Assembly: GCA_032173965.1 (NCBI GenBank)
Contig: CM063284.1
Span: 119,572,410-119,636,409 of the forward strand
Source: Sitta carolinensis
Taxonomy: Eukaryota > Chordata > Aves > Passeriformes > Sittidae
Direction: 5' to 3'
DNA length: 64,000 nucleotides
Shown here: one piece after another, positions 27,201 through 37,713 of the stretch
How the letters are laid out: the number at the start of each line of letters is the position of its first letter
How positions within the stretch are numbered: position 1 is the stretch's first letter
Translations under genes and position numbers: made by a program
Notes under the pieces: generated by a model
Databases searched by the model: none
Seen by the model: the letters and a program-made list of their open reading frames with translations, nothing else
Told to the model about the DNA's origin: nothing

Positions 27201-29547
27201 AAAAATATTAGTGATTTTGGAAAAAAAAATCTTCATAATTTTTCTGCCTGAAATCTTGCTTCCCATGATGTGGATTATGACTTGGCTTTCAGGACCATCC
27301 TTATTTAATCATGTTGTTTTAATTCCAATATTGAGACAAATTTGGAGCTTTTCCCACTTATTTTGCTGAAATATAATCTATTCCTTGTTGCAACAGTGTT
27401 TTTATGCCCTGAAAATCTAACATTCTCCTGTGATAATTTCAAAGTAAATTTTTAATATTACATTAGATGATCAAACTGATAACAAATTTGTGGTCTTACC
27501 CAAGAAATGAGCAAATACAGCAGTAGCATTTTTTGTTTATTCCTGAAAAAAAAAATGTTTTGCTAATATAGCAGGAAGTACTGGGTTTTTTCTTTTATTT
27601 TTAGGTCCAGAAATTTAAACTGTAATCCTGAAAGCTGCATGAGCTCTACATCTGCATGATGCAATTGCCTTAACTGGGACCATTCACTTCTTTATCTAAA
27701 CAGCTACCTAAGTGTGTTTGCAAGATTGGAGTCTTAGAATATTTTGATTTTAAACAATATGATAACATCAATCTGTAATGGTGACTTGGTGCTGTCATTC
27801 ATTTAAAGAAATGGAATCTAAATTGTTTCAGCCAGGACTAATCTTTCTCTTGAATGACAACAATGGGTTTAGCTTTTTGTTGTTCAGAGTGTTGTTTTAG
27901 AAGAGAGCTTGGTCGCTTTTTGAGAGGGATTATATGTCATATTGCCTATGATAGCAGTGGACTCAGTTTGATGACTTTGAAGACCTCCTTCAATCTTGTG
28001 CTTATATATGAACCCGGTCAGTATTACTGCTGCTGTTTTGATGGATATTTTTTGTTATGTCCAAAATTTTGGTTGGTGTATTGTCCTTACAGCAGCACGT
28101 CTGTTACACTTTAAGAGTAGGCTGATGAGAATTCTACAAAAGTAACCTGCTAGAAGAGACATTCTGTGATTAACAAATTTACTGGTATATTCTTGCAATG
28201 GCAAATAGAGAACACAACTGTATCCACTGCTTTTCTCTCTTTTTTTTTTTCCTACGTTATCCTCTTTTAAAAGTGTACTCTGTAGGTGTTCATGTTAGCT
28301 GGTATTTCCTTTCAGTCTCTCCAGTAAGTTATCCTTTCATTGTGGGTAAGTAAGAGTTTGCAAAACTTTGCACCCTTATTCTTAAATTAAATACTGACAA
28401 GGAATGGAAGTGTAAAGCATGCTAATAAGCAAGACCTCCCTGTGGGAACCTGTGATAGAAGACTGTTTCACATTGAGAGGCAGACAGCGCTGTTGACACA
28501 GGCTGTCAAAAAGGCTTCATGTCTTTGAAAGAAAATCTTAATCTTCTTTATTCATGTGTGAACAGGTCCAGGCCTTCATCCCGTAGCTCATATGCATTGA
28601 CTGTTTAAACTGTGGGTTGCTAGGCTTTGGGTAGGGTTTGTTTGCTTGTGTCTACATTGTACGAATGGATGAGGACTGAAAATTAAAATCTGTCTGACAC
28701 AGAGCACTGCTTTTCTGTCTCTGTTTGAAGAGACATGGCAACCCAGGGTGAAATGAAAAGGAATTTTATTGAGCGCAAAAACCGCTCAGTGTTTAAATGT
28801 TGGATGCAGGAACTGAATGGTCAATTTGGGAGGCTTGTAGGTTGTTTATAGACATTGGGATGGCTGTCAATCACAGCACAATGGTGAAATTTGTGTTGGA
28901 AAAAAAGTGCTTTTTAGTGGCTGAACTCCTGTTTCCTGTTAAAATGCTCACATCAACAAACAAAAAGAGGTTTTGTCTGAAGTTTACAAGCAAGAAAATT
29001 TCAGAATAACAGAGATGCTGCTACTGTTGTGGCATCTTTTGATCATTGCGGCACTGACTATTTAACATTTTAAAAAAAACAAATTTTACAGAGAAAGATC
29101 TTATTGCTCTGTGGATCAGATTCTGATCTACTTCTGTGTCTTATAAATCAGGAATAAAAATCAGGAATATGTTAATTAAATGGATGGCATTATGCTACTG
29201 AAAAGCAGTATGACAGTGGATTCTGATACTTTGTGTATGTCTGTTTTGTTAAAAACTTTACTTAGATATGTTTTGCATGTTCAATATATGTTTATAAATC
29301 AATAACAAAGAGAAGCAGAAATTAAATAGCACCAATAAAAAAGTAATCTCTTTCAGCACTTGTTTGTAACAAGTAGAAGAAAAAGACTTATTTCAGAAGC
29401 AACTTTCCCCTTTTCATTTATTGTTAAAGCTAACTAGAAGCATTTTGGTACTTCATTTTACAGAAGCTTGTATTATCTCAGCTATAAAATTTCATGCTGA
29501 AACTTGGCCAAATATCAAACGTGCTGCTTTAGGCTTTGGAACAATTG
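18279..29547. other. Long AT-rich non-coding stretch, no gene seen
   Basis: About 11 kb without a recognisable exon, RNA gene or mobile element. ORFs reach about 101 codons (24211-24516, -) and have no domain signature. Short homopolymers occur: about 12 T at 19418-19429, 11 T at 26366-26376 and 11 T at 28240-28250. A purine-rich AAAGAAAG-type run lies near 26255-26277. Sequence at 20.0-20.6 kb and 27.1-27.6 kb is especially AT-rich. Confidence 0.65.

Positions 29548-29577
<30 letters not shown>
29548..29577. repeat. Poly(A) run of 30
   Basis: Thirty uninterrupted A follow ACAATTG and precede GGAACTG. I looked upstream for retrocopy signs (a gene-like sequence, a nearby AATAAA signal, flanking direct repeats) and found none. 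It is either an expanded mononucleotide tract or the tail of an insertion too decayed to recognise. Confidence 0.9.
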
Positions 29578-29579
<2 letters not shown>

Positions 29580-31369
29580 AACTGAAGGAAATAGAAATAA
29601 GCCTGTTTCAACAGAATCAAATTTAAAATGTTAATGCTGTTGGCTTTTTCTGGTTTTATAACATGAAAAAGTATGTTTTACAGAACACTGGCTGAGAACT
29701 CAGCCCTTAAAATCTGATAAAAAATGTGGTTTCTGGGCCCCTGTGGAATTCATAGGAGGGAAGAAAAAGAAGACTGTTTCTCCCATTGTAATTCTTTCAC
29801 CTCTGAGCATTTCAGCCCCCAACCCTAGATCTTTTTGCATCGGTGGTAGTGGAAGCAGGGAGGCTCAAAAGGGCCAAGGCATGGCAGAGCTATCATCCAA
29901 GTGATAGTTCATACTAAATTCTTCCTCACCTTATGAGCATTCAGCCCTTATATTTTCCATAATCACTGGGAGCTCATAGAGCATGGTAATGTTGTGCAGT
30001 TTTCTGGTTCTGAAAAACAGGGCTCTTCCTGAGTGTTCACCTTGATATTTTCACTAACTTCCTCAATGTACATATACGTATATACAGTACTTTTCATGTC
30101 TTTCTGAGAAGGTTTTTCATTGGCATAAGCAGTAATAAGCTACTTGCCATTTTGTAGATCTGTGTGTATAGTTAATCCTGAAATAGCTACCACCTTCAAA
30201 TGTCTTGATTACTTGTTTCATCCTTCTCCTTAAATATATAGCCTAAAAGTCCATGGTATAGATAGTGACTGAAATATTCATCATGAAGATCTCTCCTCTG
30301 TAATTTTTAAATGAGAGAGTACATCTGAGGACAGTCTCAAAATTTCCTATCACTTTGCAGATTGCTGCAATTTGTTGTCTGTCTACTTTTTCAAATCTTT
30401 GCCTAATTCCTTCAGTAGCTTAAGTTACAGAACTCATGCAAAACACCTGAATTTAATCATATCACTGCTTTCCAAACTGGAATTTCTGTTTTTTGAGATC
30501 CATCTTTCTTTCAATTTAAATTTACCATAATAAACCATGGATAGCCCTAATTTGTTGTTTAATAGTTGGTTATTTACTGCAACTATCTCTCCTTTCAGGT
30601 TTTGTTGTCTTGACAACAAGACCTAAGATAAACCAATGTGGGTAACTGAATAGAAAAACAAAACTTGAGTTTACATTTGGAGGGAGGGTGAATTTTTTTT
30701 GGTCCCTGTGTAACATACAGGAACTGTACAGGCACTCAAGTGGCTCAATGGGAATTCATAGAGGGATGTCTCACCTGGAAGTTCATTTTCTCAAGTATTC
30801 CACATTGCTTATTGCAAAAGAGCTTTCCCCCTGCATCCCTTCAGCCGCGGATGCATTTGGCTTCAGTGGGAATGGAGAAAATGCAGAAATGCTGTGGGGT
30901 TTTCCAAGCACTGTCCTTGGCTCCACTGCCACACTCTGCAGCCTTAGGTGATTTGTATCACTTAGCTATATGTCATTTTCCCCTCTTCTGTACAATGGGA
31001 TCACTGATAAGGGTTCTGCATAAAAACAGTGATGAAAATTGGTTTTATGAAGAGCAAAGTTGCTGTTGTTTATTACTAATCATAAGTCTCAGCTGAGTAA
31101 AGCTTTTCAATTTCTTGATAGTTTCCTTTACCAATACATCAACACAGCTTGTGTTGCTTCCTCTGTGCCTGACTAAGAGGTAAATATATCTTCTCTTGCA
31201 GAAGAGTAGAACACTTATATTTTTGTTTTCACTCATCATCTTTCATGTTAACTCTTCTAAGGTCCTACTAATTATTCTCCTTGTTTTAATCTCTTAGAAG
31301 CATATGTCAGTATATGCTGTTCTTGCATGATCATTACATTATTCCTGTTTATTACCAATCTGCTTCCCC
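29578..31369. other. Non-coding sequence, no gene seen
   Basis: No exon or repeat is recognised. Two overlapping + strand ORFs near 30688-31096 (87 and 118 codons) reflect a locally GC-richer patch. Their conceptual proteins carry no domain I know, and no splice-framed exon is evident. Confidence 0.6.
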
Positions 31370-31800
31370 TTGGCATGCTCCACAGATACAGCTGCCCCTG
31401 GAGACAGCCTTCTATAGCCTCTTCCAGGTTTATCTCCTTCTGTTCAAGGCCTGCTCCCCCAGCCATCAGGAATGTCAAATACAGAGCTTTCTTAATATGC
31501 TAACCCTATTCCCATCCTATTGATTTCTTCCTCTCTGCTATGACCTGCTTTTGAAGTCTTGATTTGCCAAAGTCTTCCCATCTTAAAATGTCTCCTAAAG
31601 ACTGACCTCTTCTATGGATATTGGAAAAGGAAACCGTTCTTCTTGCTCTTCTTTCCGGATGTGCTTTAGTCTTTCCTCTGCAATGTCGGGTCCTTGGAGG
31701 CAGGGACTGGGTCAGAATCTCTGGATGTGGACAAGAGCTTTATTTTTTTTAAGGGATTTTATCTGGTATAGAGGAGCTGCTGCAAGCTGTGCAGATAGCT
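31370..31800 (+). mobile_element. Possible very old CR1/L3-type LINE remnant
   Basis: The order of short blocks resembles the 3' part of ancient amniote CR1/L3-like LINEs. A pyrimidine-rich stretch around TTCAAGGCCTGCTCCCCC (about 31443-31461) is followed by AAATGTCTCCTAAAGACTGACCTC (about 31586-31609, here described by its position) and then a CTTGGAGGCAGGGACTGG block (about 31693-31710). The last resembles the well-known CTTGGGGCAGGGACTG segment of such repeats. The similarity is patchy and judged by eye, so the call and both ends are tentative. Confidence 0.3.
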
Positions 31801-34800
31801 AGGAACTGTATGCTGCATACAGTAGTCAAACGACAAACTACATCTTTCAGGCAGCAAGTGTTCCTCTCCCTCCCCCCTTCCTCCAGTCTTTATTCTGGAG
31901 GTCTAAGTTTATAACAAAAGAAACAAAAAGGTTTTTATATAAATGGAAAAGCAAATGGAGCCCAGCTCATGTTACAACTCAGCCTTCTGACAGCCCGGAA
32001 TGGAGATCTGCCCTACTTAGAGGCCTCTCTTTGCACTGAGCTGCAAGGGAGCTTTTAATATTCCCTCACTTGCTCTGAGTGCTCTCTGAGTAGACCTTCA
32101 CCTCCAGCTTGGTCTTAACCCAAACTGTACATTTGGCAAAGGTTGCTGCAACAGTTTTGTCTGTACAGTAACAGCAACAATGGAGCCATTATCCACTGCC
32201 TCAATGCAATTGGGGTATAAATAAGAAGCAGGGTGTGTATGCACAGTGTTGTGATTGCTCAGAAAACTCCACTGTGTTGCAAATCCTTTAAAATAATAGA
32301 GTAAGAAAATATTTCAACTTTCCATTAGTCATAAAAGCCAACATTTTTAATATGCATGATTAAATTTAGTCAGGGAGATAAATGTGTGTTGTTTTTTCTT
32401 TCTTTTTTTTTTTTTTTTTCTGAAAGAGATTAATGGAAACTGTCCAACACTTTTGGTGTTGGTGCTTAAATATATTTAAATTTAAGAGGGTGCTTTAAAT
32501 TAACAAAGCCAGGTGCCAGAATGCCTAAATTCAACCTTCTCACTCAGGTGCCTAATTTTAGGCAAAGCAGTATTTGTAGGATTAAATATCTTTTATTGGA
32601 CTATTTGGAAAAAAACCTCAGACTTGGGAACACAAATCCTCTTGTTAGGTGCTTAAAACTTTAGAGAAATCATTCACACTGTAATAGATGGTCTGTACTG
32701 AAAATAAACCACATTTGATAGTTTATTTCTTTTAGGCTTTCTGCAAGCTATGTAACAGGGGTGGAACACAATTTTAAAAGCAAATTCCTGGATAAGCTAC
32801 AAGACGTAGTGATGCTTGAATTGAGAGCCACAGATTACTGCCAGACATTGAGGTTAAACAATTGTCATTTTATGTAAAGCTGACTTGCAGGTGACAATAT
32901 TTTTGTCTATTTTTGCCCTTTTTTTTAAGATAATTTTTTTCCTTTAAAATGAAAGCTTCCAAACCTTTATGGTTGTAAAATAATAAAGATTTTGGAGGCA
33001 ATAGGAAAAGAACTAGATTACATTATGGCCCCAAAACAAAATGGAAAGTGTGGTCACTGGCAAGAACAATTTGAGTCTGGTACATTTTATGGAATAAATC
33101 ACTATCTGGCTTCTTGTACGGGTTATCTCAGTACATAAAAATTACTAAAGAGTAGGAGAAGCTTGGGCAGGTCTATTCAGGGTAATAACATGGCATACAG
33201 AGCATCACCAATCCTTCCATGCAAGGTTCATCCAGTGTCATCATCTCTTTTCTTAACTTTCTTTGCCCTTTGTTATGCCTTCTGCCTTTGCAGGAGAGAG
33301 CCATGATGAGATTTCAGGGATATTATTTTCTCTAGTTTTATAAAGGACCAGATAAAACAAAACCCTTATGACCCTTAGAGCTGCAGGTGACCCTGTTTGA
33401 TGAATGCTGGGCACATCTCAGTACTGTGGTGTGTCTTTTCCACTTAGAGCCCATAAATTCTAAGTTCCCAAAATGCATAGCTGCAATCTTATGCTAGTGA
33501 AGAAACAGATGGTTATGTCACTGATATTTGGAGCCAACCATTTTCAAGATGCCAACTTCCATGCATTGTAAAAATGGCTAATTACTTTGCTTTCCTAACT
33601 GCCCTTCTCTTGGTGGGATGCCATTGGCCTTTATCTCTTTGTTTTTATATACCTGGCTATTTTGTTAGTTCTCTGAACTCTACACCCCTGCTTCTGTTTT
33701 TCAGGAGGTTAGACAGTGAGTTATATATTCACCTGAGAGACAACCCTCCCAATTTTGAGAATGAATGCAAATGAGAATTTGGATAAGCACTTTTTTTCTC
33801 TTTAAATTTGAAATCTATGAACAATTATGTGTGGGTCGTTTTGTGTGTGTGGAGGAATGTTCAGTTTTTACTAACAGCACAAAGGTTTATGTGGGGAAAC
33901 ACTACTTTAGACGACTCCTGCAGTGTCATGGGAAATACTACATGAGGATTTACAGATCTATCTAATTTTTATGCCTGTACACTCCTCCTTAAAAGGATTG
34001 CCAGCTTTGTCAAACAGATGGGTTTGGGTATAGTTAGCTTTTCCTTCTCCAGGGAAGAATACATTGACTTTGACTAGTTTGCCCTTTGTGAGCCTGGTCT
34101 TTAGGACTCTGAATCTCATCCTAAAACACTCTAGACAGCAAAGCAGAAAATGCATGCTCATTGCCTGAGCACTGCACTGCTTTAGCTAAAGCTGAGAAGA
34201 CTTCATTCTATATTGTAATAGGTCCAGCAAAAGGAAGCCAAGAGCATCACAGGGGGCCAGCAGGTTTTTGCATCTCAGTCTGAGTTTGCTTCTGAGCTTT
34301 TTCTTAATATCACAATGGGCTCTTGCTGTGTGCTTCTAATGCCTCAGCAATGAAGTCAGGGTATATTATGCCATCTGTCCAGGAGTCAACGCTACAGGTC
34401 AAGCTAATTTAAACTGGCACTTTTCATCTCCCTATGCTTGTATGCATTACATTTAATAGTTTAAGTGAGTGATTGTATCTCCTGACCCTGCAACAAAGAC
34501 AAAGCACATGCTTGTATTTTTTCATTATCTCTAGTTGTCAGGAATAAGGACATTTGATCCTTTAATGAAAAATGTGGTTTAATCAGGGGCTGATACACAA
34601 CTTTTGTTTTAGGAGAGGTTGTGTTCCTTTAAATTATTTTTCATGTCCATTTCTATTTTTTTTTCTTTGAAAGGTAAGTAAGAGGGAAAAATTATATATG
34701 GTGGAACTTTGTAAATTTAATCATGGATTGAAGAGTTTAAATGTAAAAATCCTTCTTCCTCACATTTAGAGTTAAAAAATTCGTCAGGGGAACTATTTGC

Positions 34801-36443
34801 CCTGTGGTAAACAGAAGAGCTAAGTGATGATCCTGGAGCAAAATTACTCCCATAAATACTTTGAATGCTGTGAAAAGTGTGACCTCTGTATCAATATTTC
34901 TCAACTGAGTTCTGCAATGAACTTAGAGAAGTTAAATGGTTGGAGATGATGGGTGAATTTTTAGAATGGAGATTTGATAAATGAAAAATGTGCACAACAG
35001 TATAACAATACATGCTGTAAAATCCAGGGAAACCTTTTTCAAGATTAGTACTCAGTTTGCTTCATGTCATATTTTTCCTCCTTCTTTCTGCTGTTTCTCT
35101 GACTTGCTATTTCTCCTCACCACCATGTTTCCAGCATTTTCCTTTTTCTCACCCTGGAGAAATAGAATTTTTGCTGAGGAGGGAAAGGGAAAAAAGACCA
35201 CACACAAGTATTTATTTCTTTAACACATCTGAAGTTTGGAACAGAGATACTGTTTGTATGATTAGTTGTCAATATGCTATTTTCCCTCATTTCCAAAAAT
35301 GTTCTACAATTATGATAACATAAATCTGCCTCATGCAACCATATTAGCTCAGGGCACCAAAGATATGCCTGCCAAACTCAAGCTAATTTCAGCACCAATT
35401 GAGATGTATCCATGTAAATTAACTCTGTAGACAAATGCATGAGTTGTTTGTTTTTGTTACAATAAAGGAACTTCTTAGTGTAAACCTGGTCCTATATGAT
35501 GGCTATGGCCAGCTATTGGTCTCTAATAATTTTTTGTGATGTGAACCTTTTGTCAATAATCAAAGACATGGAGCCATTCAACACACACACAGAAACACAT
35601 GAAGTCTAAATATTAGGAAACAAGAATAAATACTCAGAGCTTCAAACACTACACTGAGGCAGAAAGTAGAGACACATGTCCCTCCTTGCCATCCAGGGGA
35701 CCCTGGAACTGAGGGAAACCAAAGGAGAAAATGTGATTGAGCCAATATCCAGTGTGCAGACATGAAGGTACAGCCTGCCCAAGGCAGAGCTTATAGCTGA
35801 AAATGTTTGAACTGCCAAAATTAATGTTTTTTCAGAAAGGTATTAATTTCACACCTACTTTCTGTACTAGTGATGTTAAACTTGGGACAAGAAGCACAAA
35901 CATACTAAATCACTCATTAACAAGGGTAAAAGGAAAAGAAAACACAACGTGCAATAGATATTTTTCATATTATACTGAGTGTAATTTCATATGCATGTCC
36001 TTATACAAGAAATATCTGTGTTATAAGTAGGTACAAACAGAACAAATAACAAGATTTTGAACTAGTATTTAAAAACTGGAAAGAAATATGATTCTTTTAG
36101 AAACATATGCAACGTTTTCAATATTAACCCTTTTATTTTATATTGTTTCTCATCTCTATTGCAACTAAAATGTAATGAAATTTGCTAATACCAATATATG
36201 GTTTATTAATCAAAGTGAAATGGTAGAGTATTTTTTACTATTATTGTGAGTTAAATATTGCATTCTAGGTAAAGGTTACCTGTCCAGAAGCTAGATTCAT
36301 AATTGAGAAGTAGGAATAATGGCATATTAGACCACTGGTGAAAGAAGAAAATTATGAGAAGCTATAATGGTGACTTCATTGCCTGTTATAAATCTGGCAG
36401 GGGAATGATGTCACATAGAGCTGTATCTTTAAAAATGCATTAA
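31801..36443. other. Non-coding sequence, no gene seen
   Basis: No exon, RNA gene or clear repeat is recognised. A T-rich run lies at 32403-32419 (17 T). A perfect 14-bp palindrome GCTTTAGCTAAAGC lies at 34179-34192. ORFs are all under 90 codons and unremarkable. Confidence 0.65.
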
Positions 36444-36501
36444 ATTAATCCAGTAAGGCAGGACAAAAGTGTCTTAGAATTACACATTAATATTAATCCA
36501 G
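36444..36501. promoter_or_regulatory. Repeated ATTAATCCAG word, possible K50 homeodomain sites
   Basis: The 10-mer ATTAATCCAG occurs at 36444-36453 and again at 36492-36501, starting 48 bases apart. Each contains TAATCC, the known binding core of K50 homeodomain proteins such as OTX, CRX, PITX and GSC. The surrounding 36.38-36.72 kb is rich in TAAT words. Clustering of such sites is seen in developmental enhancers, but in AT-rich DNA it can also be chance, and conservation cannot be judged here. Confidence 0.2.
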
Positions 36502-36880
36502 AGCAAAATGTATTATAAATTCAAAATCAATTCCTGGAGAAGGGACTTGACAAATTTAACGAATAAGTACAGAAACTCCCGTTATCAGTAATAAAACTAT
36601 TAAAAATTGAAGAATGAACATTTATTAGGTTGAATGTGTTGTACTTAAACAGCATGATAAAAAAGTGAGGTACTTCTTATTCATGCTTGCAATTCTAATG
36701 TATATAAATCACAGGAAGGACCATCGCAAAAGAGCATTTAGAGAAGAGGGAAGGGACAGATAGTCATTAGCAGCAAAATAAGTGAGAGGATTTTGTGAGA
36801 GGGAGTGCTAGAGAGTGCTTTAGCCTCCTTTGCTTCCAGCAGACTAAATGATGTTATTCTACATTATAGAAACAGACTTA
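36502..36880. other. AT-rich non-coding sequence before the CpG islet
   Basis: Unique AT-rich sequence with no ORF of note and no recognised repeat. The composition changes abruptly at about 36881, where the CpG-rich islet begins. Confidence 0.6.
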
Positions 36881-37056
36881 ACGGCCGGGCATTTCCCTTT
36901 AATTCAGGTTAATTCCTGCCTGTTGTGCTCAGCCCTGGCTGCCATGGCAGCGCGTTTCAGCCCGTGAAGCCCCAGGTCACTGATCACAAGCTCTGCCGAT
37001 TGTGCACGCTGCCACGGCCCCGCTGCTTCCCGGCGTGCGGCTCCCCGCGGGAGAAG
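36881..37056. promoter_or_regulatory. Compact CpG-rich islet, possible promoter or first exon
   Basis: I count 14 CpG dinucleotides in 176 bases, in a window where CpG is otherwise rare. The segment is strongly GC-rich between two AT-rich flanks. On the + strand an ATG in good context (GCTGCCATGG, ATG at 36944) opens a frame of only seven codons before TGA. A donor-like GAGAAG|GTATTC lies at 37056/37057. No protein is encoded on either strand as far as I can tell. It is too short for a classical CpG island, but could be an orphan promoter, the first exon of a non-coding RNA, or a GC-rich fragment of an unrecognised retroelement. Confidence 0.4.
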
Positions 37057-37246
37057 GTATTCCCTGGCATGGCATAACGGCATGGCACAGGAACTGACAG
37101 CGTCCTACATAACTTTCTGAGACCTTTCCTAGCTTTGTTTTACTAAGGAGAGGCTTTCTGCTTTGTAGTCCTAGATGAACTTTGTTACGAGCTTGTAGTT
37201 TTCCAATTCCTAAGTGAGAGAGTCTGTTAAGGGAGTTGCTCTCTAG
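37057..37246. other. Spacer between CpG islet and LTR
   Basis: This 190-base segment holds a small internal repetition of GGCATGGCA-type words at about 37067-37087 and is otherwise unremarkable. It is not retroviral internal sequence as far as I can see: read on the - strand just beyond the LTR end, there is no TGG-type primer-binding site. Confidence 0.5.
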
Positions 37247-37500
37247 TGATGCCTTCTGGAGGCTGACCTGGAACAGAGACTAGACAGAGCAAAAGGATAA
37301 AGCAGGTATTTATTAAAAGGCTTCAATAGGTACACCTGGGCTGCACAAGAGTCCAGCTGGATCACACTCAAGAAGCATTCTAAAATGGTTATAAAATGGA
37401 CAATCGATCACGTTCACGAGGTCTCTCACTTTTATTAGTTCTGGTCCATTAGTATATTAGAATCAATTGTCCAACCATAGCTTCAGGTTATGAAGCTCCA

Positions 37501-37531
<31 letters not shown>

Positions 37532-37713
37532 CTCACTTTACTGTTGTTTTCATTCTAGGGCCTGAAATTTGTACTTGGTATTAAACAGGAGAAGGAAGTG
37601 TTTTGTCTATCCACTTTGAGGAGAGCTTAGTAGCACTTAATATGAAACTTAAGACTACTCACTAAAACAACACAGAATCTAAAAAATATAAAAGTTAGAA
37701 ACTTTTGGCATCA
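37247..37713 (-). mobile_element. Solo long terminal repeat of an endogenous retrovirus
   Basis: A 467-base LTR read on the - strand, beginning TGATGCC (37713 inward) and ending GGCATCA (37247), a 7-bp perfect terminal inverted repeat with the canonical TG...CA ends. An AATAAA polyadenylation signal lies at 37309-37314 (complement TTTATT), about 60 bases from the 3' end as expected for the R/U5 side. A degenerate TATA-like AATAAAAG is at about 37429-37436. The text closely resembles LTRs I associate with songbird endogenous retroviruses, but I cannot name the family. No retroviral gene lies on either side, so it is a solo LTR. A clear target-site duplication is lacking: the flanking four bases are CTAG and CCAG. 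Confidence 0.85.
37504..37531. repeat. Poly(T) run of 28 inside the LTR
   Basis: Twenty-eight uninterrupted T interrupt the upstream (U3) half of the LTR. Read in the LTR's own direction this is a poly(A) run. It is probably a mononucleotide expansion, or the only trace of a poly(A)-tailed insertion. No accompanying insert sequence or target duplication is visible. Confidence 0.9.

Noticed and set aside
28764..28800. TTTTATTGAGCGC as a second MIR core
   Set aside because: Only about a dozen bases match and the following sequence does not continue as MIR.
34179..34192. Perfect 14-bp palindrome GCTTTAGCTAAAGC
   Set aside because: A single palindrome of this length can occur by chance in 64 kb. 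No paired sites or neighbouring gene give it meaning.
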